Assembly (NCBI GenBank): GCA_940337035.1
Contig: OW679197.1
Coordinates: forward strand, 62,021,903 to 62,085,902
Length of the DNA stretch: 64,000 bases
Direction of reading: 5' to 3'
Source of the DNA: Agriotes lineatus
Lineage: Eukaryota; Arthropoda; Insecta; Coleoptera; Elateridae
The notes beneath the pieces are model-generated. The model saw only the letters and a list, made by a program, of their open reading frames with translations. It searched no databases and was not told the DNA's origin. Below are positions 11,717 through 25,100 of the stretch, one piece after another (position 1 is the first letter of the stretch; the number at the start of each line of letters is the position of its first letter). A program made the translations under genes and the position numbers.

Positions 11717-14700
11717 ATGCCAACGAAAATGTTGTCCGCTGCACACTTCACTTTTTTTGTTATATTTTGCACATTTGGAAATATCTGCAGTAAACAACTT
11801 CGTAAGTATACATCTAACACTCTATACGTATTCGTGTTTTATATTTACTATTTATTGGAATACTAATCAGTTATGTATAATATTTTTGGTAGCATCAAAC
11901 TTTAAAACATGTAGAATAGCAGATAAAGATTTTGAAGAATGTTTAAAAATAAACGTGGCAGATGCATTTACTATATTATCTAGAGGTAAGCATCGAAAAA
12001 AATAATTCGTTGTATATAAATTTAAATGTTACAATTTTTCCCAGGTAACAAGGAATTCGGCATACTACCTCTAGATCCATATTTTTTAAAAGAGGTGGAA
12101 ATACAGCCCATACCTGGACCAATAAGTCTGTATCAAAAGTATACCGACATTTATTTAACAGGGGTATCATCTATAAAAGTTACCGATTTTAAGTAACTAT
12201 AACAATTTATTTGCTAATCGCTTTTGAAAATTTAAAACATTTTAGAAATTAAATGAAACTAGTGGCATATGTAGGTTGACCTGCGACATCACTTAATTTT
12301 TCGTAATTCTTCTAGCCTATGCTAAATTTCAAATAAAAATGCAGTAGGTTGCGCTCTAAACCCAAACTCAGTTTTCCACTAGAAAAATGTAAGTTTGTAA
12401 TTTTGTCCTATACCGAGTGTTTCACTTAAGGTGCGAACATACGGAATAGCATGGTAAATCGTATATATGCAGATTCCTGCTTGCCGCTTGAATTGATAGG
12501 ATTGAGAGTGGTATCAATCGCAAGAGAAACAAATGCGATTAATTTGATATCACTTTACTTGAATTTGTTGCTTGTTTAAGATAGAAATCGCTTAAGAACT
12601 GTAATATTTTTTTTTGCATTTTATAGTGATCTTATGATTAGCCAAACATTTTATTTTAAATTTTTAAACATTTGTCAAAAATTTTCAAAAATTACAAATT
12701 CTACAGAAACCGTACAAAATAGAGCGTTAGTTAAAAAGACAAATTTTATCTAAAATTTTAAGCTGAATTTCAAAATCTAATGATATCCCTGGTGTTCTAT
12801 TTAAAATAGGAGTTAATAAAAGAAAAAAAAACGAAAGAAACTCATTTTCGAGGTATTTAACTGGAAAATCACCTCACATCAATACACATTAAAAATGTAA
12901 CTTTCGAAAAGAATCGTTAGAGCCGTTTTTGAAAAAATCTATCCACGTCATACCTTTTTTCATTTTTGAAATATTCTGTTCGGACAGACAGACAGACAGA
13001 CACACACACAGAGAGACAGACACACAGACAGACTGACAGATATACCAATGAACACCAACATGTTTTTTGGGTTCAGAGGACTCTAAAACGTGAAGATCTG
13101 TTGAAAACTTAATTTCAAATTTTTGGGATGAATCCAATACTTCTTTTATTGTAAGAGGAAGTAAAAAGGCAACAAATTCAAGTAAAGTAGTATCAAGTTA
13201 AACGCAGTTTTTCTTCTCTTTCGATTGATATCACTATCAATCCTATGAGTTCAAGCGGCAAGCAGGAATCTTCATATATACGATTTGCCATGTTATTTCC
13301 CTATGTTCGTACCTTAAGTGAAATACTCGGTATAATACAAGCAAACGCTGTAGACCAGACTTTTTTGTCCACTATTTATCGGTTTTCCGTTTATATTTTT
13401 AGGATACATCTAATGTGAAATTGACAATTTTGAAAAAATATTTGATTTTGCCTTATTCATTTTAACTTCCTTCGCCTAAAAGGCGAAGTAAGTATTGTAA
13501 TCACGAAAAAATCACTTTCCAAAATTTCTCCAGATCCTCACGTTACAGAGGCCCTAGATAACGAAAAACAGGTTTTCTCAATTCTATTTGCCTGTCTGTC
13601 TGCTGCCGATATAACTCAAAAACTATTTGTTCAAAAACGACCACAGCTGTGGGATCGTTATTTGTCATCTGATTTTAAAAATTCAAAAATTAAATTAAAT
13701 GGTTCAAAGCCCGTTATAACCTTACAATAAACTAGCTATTTATGTTACAAGTACGAAATTAAGAACTTTTTTGGACGAGCCGCAGTTTATGGCTAAGCGA
13801 GCGCAGCGAGGGATACACATAAAAAGGCGAGTCTAAAATACATAATTTTTAGTTGTAATGGTTTGAAAGCGTTTTTTTCTAATTAGAAAACAAGTTTAAT
13901 CTAGGAGTTCGGGAAAGGTCGAAGAGGTCATGATCGTACCCCAAAATGGGAGTGTCTATTTTGATTTCGACCAATGGAAATTATTGTTAGTTTTTGTTGC
14001 TATGATTATTATTGCCAAAACGAAAAATTTATTAGTATAAAAAAGTGGGAACAACATTTACGAAATTGGATTGTTTTCGAGTAATTTTAGAAAAAGTAAA
14101 AATTTCGGTATTTTACACAGTTTTTCCTTTAAAAAACGTGTTTGCAGTCAAAATTCTTATTGGAAAACCTGATATTCGTGTACAGCGACCCAAACTACAC
14201 ATAGAAACCAAATATTAAAGCTCCACCAAAACGTTCCCCCATATTCTACAATTTGACTTTACTATAATTTCGCAGCGCTCTCTAGGCTGAACGATTGATC
14301 GAAAAAAAAACTACAAGTACTTAAAATGTAGGAAATTTTATCCTCTTTCATTTCATATCGGTTTAACATTTACGAAATTGGATTGTTTATGAGTAATTTC
14401 AGAAAAAGTAAAAATTTCGGTTTTTACACAGTTTTTTTTGCGGAAATTAATAGCTTTACGATGCAATAGAACAAAACATTTTTGTTAGTTCAAAATTCCT
14501 CTGAACAGCGATAGTTAACTTTTTTCAAATAGTAACTAATTTGTTAATCTTTTTCAGGACTCCACAAATTTTTTTGAGCACAATGGTGTAGGAACGTCAT
14601 ATTTTTCTACTTTCACAGACAAGAAAAATTAAAAGTTACAACACTTATACACATCACGGTACCACCAAATCACCCATAAAATGAAATTAAGTAGGCTGAG

Positions 14701-16979
14701 TACAAGGTAAAATTAGCTGAGAGTTTATATTAAATTTAAAAAACCTGCAACGCTTTTTTGTTGTTGTTTTATTGCTGTTCATTTTGTTTTCGTTTGCAAT
14801 TTCCACAAATTTGTGCATTTACCTAAATTGCAAGATGCTATTTTATTGTAAATAACTTCAGTGAAAGTTTTCCGGATTTGACGTTTATTTTTGAAAATCA
14901 CCCTGTACTCAACGTACTTGACTACATTTCATGGGTCACTTGACGCCACCACAATGCGTAGACAATTTTTCACTTCTATTTTTTTTGCTTCGCTATTAAT
15001 GAAGAAAATATATCTTTAAATCATTATATTCAGAAAATTTTTTGGAGCCCGAAAAAAGATAAAAAAATTATAGTTGCCATTTAAAAGAAAGTTGAATATC
15101 GCTGCTCGGGGAAATTTCGAAGTTTAAAATATTGTCTAACATCAAGTTATAGCGGAATTTGAACCATTTGGCGTTAAAATTTTCAAAATTGGATGACTAA
15201 TAACGGTACTGCAGTTTAGTTGTTTTTCATGCATCTCTCTGTATGTCTACCTGGCATGCAACCGAGAAAGTGTCGTACAAATATATACAGGATGAGCACT
15301 TCAAAAAAATAAAATTTTGTTTATTTTTGCTTTACGTGAGAAATAAATAAAAGTAATAATTGCACATAGCTCGGGCTTTATCCTTGACAAAAATGCGACC
15401 TAACAGATACAGAGTAAATGTTGTAAAAGAGACAAAAAGACAAAATTGGTCAGCAGTAATTGATAGTTGTAAATTTATATATTGATTGAAGATGACCGTA
15501 GGTAAATTGACGGCCAAAAACTCTCAATAATTTAAATTACGCATCAAATATTGAACGTCGCACAAGATTATAATTGTAATTAAAATGTATTATCGCAGTT
15601 ATAGATCATTGTTTTAGCAAAATTTTACAGCTTGGGTACTCCCCCACCCCTTCAGCCCAATTGAGCTAAATCTGTAATATGTAGCTTGCAATGTATCGTG
15701 TGTTAAAAAACTCATTTAGGGTAGGCCTTGGAAAGAAAGATAGAAAATCTGATCATGTCTGTCTTGACTCAAGTCTGTAGGTGAATGTCAGATTGCAATT
15801 TGTTTATGAAAACATTTGTCGCTGTGACAGGTAAAAGTTTACACTGCATTAAGTTTAACTGTATCGAGCAAAAAAAAAATAAGATGACATGTACACAACA
15901 ACAACGAGTGTAATAATCATGACGGTCAATAAAAATTGTTTTTGTTAAAGTGTTTTGTGTATTTTTAAGAAAATAAATCAAGGGCACGATGTAAGTTAGT
16001 TCTCTCTGCCTTGGTAGTTCATTTGCATCAATAGGTATATCTTAAGTTACGTAGTTGCGGCAAACTTCAATTTGATCATGGCATGCTGCGAATGAGTTTT
16101 TTTTTGGAACACACGATATAATTCAAGTGAGATATACCATCACACATACATCTACTATTCTTCCAGTTTAAAGTGTGTCGTTTGCTTGTATCCTGCTGCT
16201 CCATCTCCCCGTCAATACTTTTTTAGTTATTCATTCCAAGTATATCGTGGTTCTGTCGTATTTCGTCCTACAGCTGTAAATTTTGTCTGGTTTCGTTCAT
16301 GTGTTATTTTATATTTTATTTAAATATTCTGCATATGATACATATGTTTTGTTTCTTCAACAACAGTTAAGCTGCAAAATAAGTTTATGGATTTTAGTCT
16401 AGTTTAGCTGGAAAGTTGAGTTATACAGCAAAAATTAACATTTATGGAGTTACTAATTGTGCTACTGTTACTTAAAATATGGATTCTTTTGTAGAGTTGA
16501 TCTAAAAATGTGCAGCATGTATATCGGTGCGATTGCACCATCATCTAAAGCAGAAGCAGATTACGAATTTAAAGGAAAGCTTATGGTTTTTCCAATTGAT
16601 GCTAAAGGCCATTTTATTTCCTTACAGAGTAAGGTTCTTGTCTTGTTTTGGACACCGGATAATGACTTTCGTTTCAGAAAATCTCAGAATCACAGGTAAC
16701 GTAACGTGTGAAATATATAAGGAAGACAACCTTGACTACATTCGGCTAATTGATATCGCAGTCTCGATGTCACCGCACGAGGTCTCGTTTCAAATTGGAG
16801 ATATTATCCCAGGAAATAAACAGTTGAATGACGAAGTTCACAAACTAATAAACAACGACCCTTTAGCATTTTTTGAAATTATACGCCCAACTGCTAGCAT
16901 GCTATTTTCAGAAGTTTTTATTAATACGGGGAACAATGTATTTTCAAAGGTTCCTATGCGTGATATTTTTAAGGACTAA
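11717..16979 (+). CDS. takeout / juvenile-hormone-binding (JHBP) family secreted protein, gene 1 (253 aa, five exons)
   Basis: Exons: 11717-11801, 11893-11985, 12045-12192, 16495-16628 and 16678-16979. All junctions are GT-AG and the joined frame is open for 253 residues, the usual family length (about 240-250). Residues 1-25 form a hydrophobic signal peptide. The mature start SNFKTCR...FEECLK has the conserved cysteine pair that forms the N-terminal disulfide in this family. Further family motifs are FGILPLDP, PGPISLYQKY, VSSIKVTDFK, ADYEFKGKLMVFPID, GNVTCEIY and the C-terminal NNVFSKVPMRDIFKD. Family members are extracellular single-domain proteins with a long hydrophobic tunnel that carry lipophilic ligands such as juvenile hormone, and act in feeding, circadian or chemosensory contexts; the specific ligand here is unknown. 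A second in-frame ATG at 11729 is an equally likely start. Intron 3 (4.3 kb) is filled with repeats; intron 4 is only 49 bp. A polyadenylation signal AATAAA lies at 17082. Confidence 0.92.
12413..13330. mobile_element. Long-arm palindromic Tc1/mariner-type element in takeout gene 1 intron 3, with nested repeat
   Basis: The ends CCGAGTGTTTCACTTAAGG (12413) and its inverse (ending 13330) are flanked by TA (12411-12412, 13331-13332). The arms, about 150 bp each (12413-12562 and 13171-13330), include GGAATAGCATGGTAAATCG and CTTGCCGCTTGAATTGATAGG, mirrored on the right. The palindrome is split near its centre by the repeat at about 12567-13169. Noncoding. Confidence 0.75.
12567..13169 (+). repeat. 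CAGACA-rich dispersed repeat, nested (second copy at 51807-52420)
   Basis: From about 12624 it matches 51807-52420: CTTATxATTAxCCAAACATT, TACAAAATAGAGCGTTAGTT, a CAGA/CACA microsatellite (12985-13040), GGGACTCTAAAACG-like and GTGAAGATCTGT, ending in GAATCCAATACTTCxTTTATTGTAA and an imperfect hairpin. The family looks like a transposon with an internal microsatellite; its class is not established. It is nested inside the palindromic element. Confidence 0.65.
13466..13680 (+). repeat. Dispersed CAGACAG repeat, copy 2, with terminal hairpin
   Basis: Reverse-complement match to 2445-2645. It begins at 13470-13488 with the perfect hairpin CTTCGCC-TAAAA-GGCGAAG, followed by TAAGTATTGTAATCACG. A hairpin close to a terminus recalls Helitron-type ends, but no CTRR end or Rep/helicase sequence is visible. 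Confidence 0.5.
14054..14440 (+). repeat. Direct repeat pair (about 77 bp) in takeout gene 1 intron 3
   Basis: 14054-14131 and 14364-14440 share AACATTTACGAAATTGGATTG and GAGTAATTTxAGAAAAAGTAAAAATTTCGGT in the same orientation, separated by about 230 bp. Noncoding; probably part of one duplicated repeat. Confidence 0.6.
15282..15470 (+). repeat. Dispersed repeat, copy 2 (inverse of 2222-2415)
   Basis: Reverse-complement match to 2222-2415 over about 150 bp (AATAAATAAAAGTAATAATT, GCACATAGCTCxGGCTTTA). Flanked on the left by ATATATACAGGATGAGC. Noncoding, in intron 3 of takeout gene 1. Confidence 0.5.
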
Positions 16980-17081
16980 TTTATTTAAAAAAATGTTTTC
17001 AATATAAATAGAGCAATGGTTTTGAAATATTGTCCAACAATCCTTGTTATTTTAAAGTTTTTCTGTTAGAAAATTAATTAC

Positions 17082-17087
17082 AATAAA
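17082..17087 (+). terminator. Polyadenylation signal of takeout gene 1
   Basis: AATAAA 103 bases after the stop codon, in an AT-rich 3' flank. An AATATAAA variant occurs earlier. The cleavage site cannot be fixed without transcripts. Confidence 0.4.
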
Positions 17088-18789
17088 TCAGTAAAGATGA
17101 TATTTTTATTGATTATAATACGTACATACACACTGACGGAAATTAGTAATAAGCAGATTAGGCACATATTAGTAATATGACAGTGAGTTTGGTTATCCAC
17201 AAAATATTGACTGTGTTACAACAGCAATACAGAACGAGAGCTGAGCTAAAAACGCCTGAAATATAATCACATACTTATATTCTAGTAGAACGTTCTTTTA
17301 GTCTCATTTTAAAATATTTGGGAGACATTAGTCAAAAGAAAGCATGATGGTTAAAAAGAGTTATAGGTATGTGCTGAGCACTATATGAAAAGAACTTCCA
17401 CAAACAAGGAATGGGGTGTCTTAAACAAGAAAATCCGTTTCCTTTAGTTCAACTTACAAAAATTAATTCAAGATCTAACGCTAGAGATTTTAGTCAATTA
17501 CAAGTGTATTGTTGGCCAGTTTTATAAAAGGAGATTTCATTACTGTTTGTAAAGCAAACAGCAGTAACATACATAAAATTTTTATTTGACATTGTTTGCC
17601 ATAATTCGTGTACAGATATTGTTTATGTGATATTTTAGTGTACTATACCCAATACTAGTTGGTTTGCTTCCCTACTGCTTAGGATCAATCCTGGTTTGGG
17701 GGTTTTCTTTTTCGTTAACATTTGCTCTCAGATAATCCATTATTAATGCTAGGACTGCTACTAAACAGGCATCAGTGATTTATATCAATAAGTGACAAAC
17801 GAAAAAACATGTTTGCTAGAATGCCACGTAGTTTACAGCATTTCATCGGTAGATTATGCGAGAGAAATAAATTTTAGCTTAGCATTTTCTAATATTGCCA
17901 ACTCAGTTTAAACAAGGAAGTTCTACGATTAGATGGATTTTGAAATATTGGTTTGCCATAGCACAACCGAAAAGCACAAGAGTGAAGACGCTATACTTGG
18001 CTAGCTGTATCACGAGAGGGTAGCTTTTAGTGTCAGAAACCAGAACAAACGGATAATATGAATGCTCTAACCTAAAAGGGAATACCAATCACTGCCTGTA
18101 TTCTGAAATAAACAAAACGAAAGAATATTGTAGTGGAATTCATAATAATTCTTTGCATTTTATTATAACAAAGTAATTGGCCTCGGAGAAATTTTAAGTT
18201 TGACACCAAACCTCATTTAGTTCAGAATATGAAAAATATATTTTTCATTTATGATGGCCTTATATATCCTGAACCCCAGTTTAATCAATGTCATACACAA
18301 TATTATATTTATTATACAAACTAATCTTTACTTATAACTTTTATACTCCATAGGGAGTTAAAATAGACTAATCTCTAGAGAGCAACTTTATTCCTTAGCG
18401 AATAAAAATTACTCTAACAACGAAAAAGTGTAGATTAAAATCATACTTTAATTGTTTATAATAAATAAAAGAAATTTAAAACTGTAGCGTGCAATAATGT
18501 AAACCTGTCTAATGATTAGTTGTAAGGGTTTGCAATGGTTTTCATATGCAGTATATTTTTGAAGCTTATTTTCTATGTAAACATGCAAACAAGATTTAAT
18601 GTAAACTACTGTTTGTTGTTAACTTGTTAGCAATGGGTTTGTATATATTATGAAAGAAAAGTATTTGGTAGTTATCAATACATTTTCGAATCGTTTTATT
18701 GAGCGCTGCTAAATGTATATATTTCTCTAAGAAAAGATCTTCTAACAGTACGTTTTGCTCAATTTATGTTTTCGTAATTTGTATGTTCA

Positions 18790-19222
18790 TTATTTCCATA
18801 TACAGAGAATTTATTTTAATAGTTAACATAAGCGTTTCGTTTCTATGCCACCATTTAATCATACAGGTAATTTCCATAGTTACAAATGATACCAATAGAT
18901 TAGAGCGTGTATATTACGAGTTAACATAGGAATTATCACTTGTCAAAAAGACAAATAAAAGTTATCCTAATGTATACCACTGAAGAAAAGATACAACACA
19001 CAAGTTGTTCCTACGTATCTACTTTTTAGTTGCATACCTACTTTCCGGTAAATTATAGTTTCTTATTAGCAAGTACCTAATTCAAATTCGTATGTTAACT
19101 CGTAAAATAAACGCTCTAATGTATTGATTTCATTGGTAACTATGGAAGTGACCTGTATGATTAAATGCTGGCATAGAAACGAAGCTGCTATGTTAACCAT
19201 TAAAATAAATTCTCTGTATGTA
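18790..19222. repeat. Inverted repeat in the spacer between the two duplication copies
   Basis: 18795-18928 (CAGAGAATTTATTTTAATxGTTAACATA, TTAATCATACAGGT, TTAGAGCGTxTATTxTACGAGTTAACATA) is mirrored at 19083-19218. The arms are about 135 bp and imperfect, around a 150-bp loop. Chance open frames arise on opposite strands because the arms match; they are not genes. Probably a decayed foldback element. Confidence 0.65.
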
Positions 19223-20541
19223 TTATTACACACAGTTAAGAAATTCTTCAAGAAATTATGAGATAATGGATAAAGATAGAATCAATCGAGGTATTTCAAA
19301 GGGTCTACCAAAATAAAGAATATTTGAATAAAAAACTTCCAATTATACTGGTCTTTTTTCAATGTTATAAGGTGGATTTGTTGATAAAACACAAAATTTG
19401 TTAAACTAATAAATAGTTGAGGTTTGATGCAGCACTTACTACATCTAGTTATCATAGAACCTAGTAAAGAGAAAGAAACAGTGTTAATAAAAGTAGTTAA
19501 TTTAGGTTTGATATTTAAATTTAATTACAAACAATTTTCACTTGTTTTATTGCTTTTAAAAAGACAGTATGTTCTATATGTTTGTATGTGAACGATTAAG
19601 TACGATGCGACGATACAAATAAACAAGTGGACTATAAACAAACAAAATTGCTTCACCTACCTTTAATCCTTCCCAGGTACAGGTACATAGACTCGGAGGT
19701 GAGTGGTTTCGTAACGCTGAAGGTGGGATTCGAACACCCAGTACAAGATACACACGTATTTTACGGCAAGAACAATGTATGTACACAAAATTTAATTAGC
19801 GGGCGACAACAAGCAAGAGGTATTCACTCTTCGACGGGTAGAGATTAATTAGTTTTAGGAACGAAGGACATTTTTCGGGACTCGAGGGTTCTAAGATTTT
19901 AGGATTTCTAGGAAAGTGGAACACATGTTAGAATATCGGAGTGGCGCAACTAGTAGGATACAGTCCACTACAAAATAAATTTAAACTACAACGCGAATCC
20001 TAAACTTTAAATAATACACGCTACACACAAACAAAAAATATTAATTAAAACTACAACTAACAGTATGTGAACTTAGATTCACCCTGTTTTACTGCTTGTA
20101 CAATATAAAATGCTTATTCTTTACATGATCTAATTTTTGATACAATTGCAAAAACAATGGTGTGAAAACAGCAGTCAGAAGTTGGCAGTAACATTACCGA
20201 AGAGCTCATAGAAATACAAACAATTATAGGTAATTGCACTGACACCACAAGTAAATTCATAACTTCTCAGATTATCGGCAAAATGATTCACTTCTAGGAC
20301 TTCAAATAATAGACTTCAAAGAAATACTCTAAATAAATTATGCATGCAGCAACTATACGCAAAGGAGCTGTGTAACACTACATAGTGTGTAAACCGCCCC
20401 CATTTAAATAAATTGAAAAATCAGCAGTTCGAGCACTAAACATACGTCACGAATTGAACTTTACAAAAAATAAACTTTGTTTCACGAATAACAGATTATA
20501 GTATTACATACACAAAGTATTTTAATAAGTACTTTCCGGAT

Positions 20542-23477
20542 AGGGTTGCCAACACTGTCATTTTGACCCGAAGACTTCGGGTTTGGCAATCATTTTTCGG
20601 GCTTCGGGTTTTCAATAAAATTCTTCGGGTTAATTAAATGTTCATACATACATGAATTGCGAAAATGTTTACTCCTATATAAAAGCTCCAGAGCAGAGGT
20701 CATTGGTAGAAAGTGCCCAAAGAGTCAAAAAATATAATTTTAGAAAATAATATTTAATTTTTTTTCAGAAAAATGTAGTTTGGTAATAGTTTACGTAATT
20801 TCTAAGATGGATTTAAAAAAATATTCTATGGAATGTAAAAAGTAGTTTTTTTTTAATTTTTGATTTACAACGGCTATGTGTAACGAGCCAGCTGGATCCC
20901 TCACCGATAACGTTTGTTTTCCATGCTTAAATATAAAACCCAAGTTGTATTTCTTATGTTTTATTATTAAGTTTAGTATAGTATTTTATTTAACCAAATG
21001 TTCACAAATCCGGCCCTGCGTTGTATAGTGAATTTCAGTTTTCGTGATTGCAGCAAGAAACATATGCTGTCCACGGGATGCAGGGTTTTCAACTCATGCA
21101 AATTTAACAAAGAAGACGCCAAAGACGGCTGTTGTACGAAAGCTCTTCTGAGAGCTGCATAGATTTGTTCGATTCAAAAGTACAGCATGCGAATTCGCCC
21201 AGCACGATATAAGTTAATTTGAAACGGCCTGAAAAAGCCTGGTAGCATTTTCCGAATGTACATGTAAAAACACCCATTGTGCTATATTTAAAATCTCATT
21301 TAAAGCATCCATTTTGAGAGGCGCTAACTCAATTGTCCGTACAAGGACTGCAAGCGGGTTCCCAGCATCATGTGCGCTACGAGCGAATGATGCAATCGAG
21401 GCGTGCCCTTTCGAAGGGTATCCAGCAGCCAGTTCCAAGTAAACTGTTTTTATGTCAGCGTGATAAGGTTACGTTTAACTGCAATCTTCTTCAAAAGCGA
21501 AGGAATGTATTTTATCAGCGAATAATATGTGTGCAACTTGAACGTGAATTTAAACAGGGCCGGACTCAAAGAAGTATCAGCTTTAGGCAATTTTGACATT
21601 GCGTTTTTGGTAAAGAAATTGTAAGATTTTCTTTCATTTAAGAGACACTTATTTCAACGTTCTTTTTGATGATATTTGACGATGTTCATGTATGTTTACA
21701 ACATGCCTACGAGTAGCTGAAACGATAAAGAAGCCGACCTGCGATTAATTAATAAAATTAAGCAATGGTAGTAAAAAATCGCAGATCAACTCCCCTACAG
21801 TTTATACACCACGGCAGCTCTGAAAACTCTTTACTCACCGCGATGGCCCTAGCTAACTCAAATTTCGGCGGCCTTGGATCGTAGGTTCAAATCATCAGCT
21901 GTGTACCCTGGAACGTCTTCAAAAAAGGAAAGGAAATGGGCGCCAGAAATCAAAAGATTTCAAATAATAAGAGAAAATAAACTGCAAGTGACTAGCGTTT
22001 AATTACTAAATAATAAAAAGTCTTGAAGTGTCAGTAGTAAATTATCAGGATAATTCAAATGCAAATAATGTGATAACAAAGTTGTGTACGTTAACTGAAG
22101 GTTGCGACACGCATAAAATCAAGAACCCCTTTCGGGTTATTTTAATAACTTTAACAACAAATTATTCGTGGAATAAGCTTATCACAGTCATTTAATAAAT
22201 CCTTCTGTTTAGGCTATTGAAAAGTAAAATCCAGGTATTAAAGATACGATAAATCCCGGAATAACACAAACTAACCTCGCTTCTCCAACGCTCATAAACG
22301 GCTAACAGACAAACGCCGGCCGGGGTAGCTACACCCTTCGGTTTAAAATAAGCTGATCGTGAACTGCACATAATGGACGAAGTCGCCGTGGATGCAAATT
22401 ATAGCAAAGGCACCCTCGAACGGCAGCAACTAAGCAGAGCGCCAGCAGGTGTCGAAAATGCGATAAGGCTAGCGGCTTGGCCTCCGAGAAAAACTCGTGG
22501 TTGAAACTGGTAATAAAGAGCTAAGAAAAAATGTAATTACTATGCGAATAACAAAACAGAAAAGCGCCATCGTACCTGATCATAATCAGCCCTTGGGAAA
22601 CATACACTGCTCATTGAAATTAATTGAGCGCACGTAATTTGACTTGAACAAACATAATTTAACCACGCCGGTGACGGCGGGCCAAAAATAGCAAGTGCGA
22701 AGTACGAACAATTCGTGCCCAAAAGAAGGCTCGCACTCTGATAAGAGATAGCGCGGGTCAGAAAGGGCATCGCACAAAACGAAAGGAACTCGATACAGGT
22801 ACAAAATAAGCTGCTGTGGAAAATTGAAGAATTTGAAATGCAAAGGATTTACAATTCAACCAAAAATATACAGGTCAAGCCTGAAACAACTAAATAACTG
22901 GCGAAACAATCAAGCGGAGCCAAAAAATTGTTTCATAGCCTTAAGCTATATCGCTCGTATATTGGTTGAACATTTTATGCTCTTTTTTAAATTTCTTTTC
23001 TGTTTTTATATGTGTCTTCTTTACGTCTTTTATGTTTTTATTTGTGTTTTGAAATCAATAGATAAAGTAAACAAATCGGTTGTTCTTGTGTATTGTTTAA
23101 AGTTAGGTTTTAGTGCGACACTATAAGAGGGAACCAGATTCCTGTTCTGGCAGATAGTGATTTTTTTATAAGCCACTAACTGAGATTTTAAGAGAGTTTC
23201 ACGTTCATTAAGCTAGCTAAGAGATAAAAGGAATAAATAATTATTTAAATATTAAGGCGTGCGAGACGTCTTGTTCAAATTTAATGTATCCACGGAGGGG
23301 TAAAAACTGTCGCATTTCATATACTACTTAAAAAATATAAAATAATTTTTGGAATCATACCTTTATAATGTAGAAAAGCTATTTCATCTTGATCTTTTTT
23401 ATTACATTTATCCCTCAGCTTTTCTCTCCCAAAATTATTTTCTTCGGGTCAGCACCGACTCAATGTTGGTAACCCTA
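20542..23477. mobile_element. hAT-like DNA transposon, 2.94 kb, 8-bp target duplication
   Basis: Begins TAGGGTTGCCAAC and ends with the inverse of TAGGGTTACCAAC, flanked by identical TTTCCGGA at 20534-20541 and 23478-23485. Copy A carries a single TTTCCGCA at the matching place (near 7138), an empty site. An 8-bp duplication and this type of terminus are diagnostic of the hAT superfamily. No transposase could be recognised inside: the open frames (for example 21214-21438 minus, 21333-21596 plus) match nothing known to me. It is therefore probably non-autonomous, and it contains the 1.2-kb repeat at 21716-22943. Confidence 0.8.
21716..22943. repeat. 1.2-kb dispersed repeat, copy 1 (other copy at 55248-56602)
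   Basis: Collinear with 55248-56602: AACCTGCGATT/TCGCAGATCAAC near the start, TTTATACACCACGG, TGGCCxTAGCTAxC, GGGCGCCAGAAATCA, AATAAGCTTATCACAGTCAT, ACTAACCTCG, and TGGCGAAACAA near the end. A degenerate B-box-like GGTTCAAATCATC near 21887 hints at a tRNA-like segment. Function unknown; nested within or part of the hAT-like element. Confidence 0.6.
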
Positions 23478-23999
23478 TTTCCGGAGTTGATGGTATGGAA
23501 ATATTTGGCATATTTTTCATTATAGGGTTGAATTATGCTAGTGTTTGCTAGGTAAAAGTTAACACATTCAGTAATACTTAAGGTAATACTGAAAGCTCCT
23601 CGTATGAGTGCTTAATTGGCATTAAAACTGAAAATTATACGATTTAACAATGCAACGTTAGCAGTTTAACTACAACACAGCCATCGAAAACTAAAATTAA
23701 GTAAATCTCATTAAGAATTAAATCCAAATCGTCAGCTTGTAAAAAACTATTATAATTTTTATATTCGCAATAGGCAACAATAGGAAAATAACTGAAGTAA
23801 AATCTAACACTACTCAGTTCAGGCGCTTGAGTGCTCCATATGTGAGTAATTGATACGAATTATTACATCTGTAACCATAAAAAAGGAATTAGTTCTTTTT
23901 AGTATGCAATTTTCAGCAGCATTGGAGCATGAGTCACATAACCAACAGGCGCCAAAATTGCCGTGAGTCAGAAATTCAGGTTTGTATACAGTATCACCA

Positions 24000-24640
24000 A
24001 TGGAAATTAAGACAGATTTAGATTTTCTACCGACAGTCTGACAATTGTGTTGAATACCACAGCGTAGAATAGAATTTTATTATTTGTCAAGATCGGAATC
24101 ACCACCAACTGAGTGTAAGTGAGATTTAAAATAGCAGTCGGGTAGACTACCACCTATTTGAATTACCACCACATGGACTTACTATCGACTGAAGAGAATT
24201 TGTAGATTTTGAAACTGAGCTGAAATACAATTGAACATGCTCCATATGTATTGTAAGGTAATAAGTTGCCCAAGCGACAGGCATTACTTCCACTTGCCTG
24301 CATAAGACATTTCATATATTGATAAATTTATTCAATTTAAAAAGTATGGCGATATTATTTACTTTACGGATTTGATATTAAAAATCTCTGATTGTGACGC
24401 GTAACGGAATATACAATATTATACTCCTATCATTTTGAAAGAATTCACATACATGTACGAGTATTAACAATTTTGTAACAGAATATGAAGCTTCCAATTA
24501 CATCAATTACTACACAAATTACTGCTATACAATTGGAAAAGTCGGTAGCAAATCAAGTCGGTAGTAGTTTTAGTCGGATGTAAATCCACATCGGCGGGAA
24601 TCCATGTCGGTGTTAATCAAAGTCAGTCAGGGCGGTATTT
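24000..24640. repeat. 16-bp-unit bounded repeat, copy B version
   Basis: Counterpart of 8335-8995. Left units include ACCACCTATTTGAATT and ACCACCACATGGACTT; right units from 24540 include AGTCGGTAGCAAATCA, AGTCGGTAGTAGTTTT, AGTCGGATGTAAATCC, ACATCGGCGGGAATCC, ATGTCGGTGTTAATCA, each exactly 16 bp. Confidence 0.6.
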
Positions 24641-25100
24641 TATTCAATCGCCATAACATTTGTTACAGTCTAAATCGGTCGTTAAGACAGTTCAATAAAC
24701 AAAAGGCAAATCTCATCCTATTTACGCCTCAACTGTCCCATAACAGGAAGTTGACCAGCTAAAACTTAGTGGGAGGGGGATTTGATTCACAATAGATGTT
24801 CATTGTGACCAAAAGAAAACGGAAAAATAGAATAAAATAAATAAAGAAATCAGAATTGAAAGAGCAGTTGCTTTACTTCGGTGCTTGTGTGAGACGTTCC
24901 AGCTTCTTCGATTCTTGAATCTACCTTTCCTGGTCTCCTTGCATTCGCCGCGACACCTTACAATCATCTTACACCAAAGAAAAGAATAACAAATGTAAAT
25001 AAACAAACACGCGCAAAGAACACAAATAAAATACAATAAAATTAGAATCGAATGAAATCTATTAAATATGCATGTATATACTTGACATGAATTGTATAAA

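Larger units (their letters stand above)
6838..17910 (+). repeat. Segmental duplication, copy A (contains takeout/JHBP gene 1)
   Basis: Matches copy B (20245-37520) in the same order and orientation over its whole length. Anchors: 6870/20254 (CATAACTTCTCAGATTATCG), 8900/24545, 9060/24740, 9700/27425, 10400/28230, exons at 11717/29485, 15580/34060, 16495/36042 and 17700/37330. The many small differences indicate an ancient but clearly recognisable tandem duplication. Copy A is about 11 kb; copy B has grown to 17 kb through transposon insertions. Confidence 0.85.
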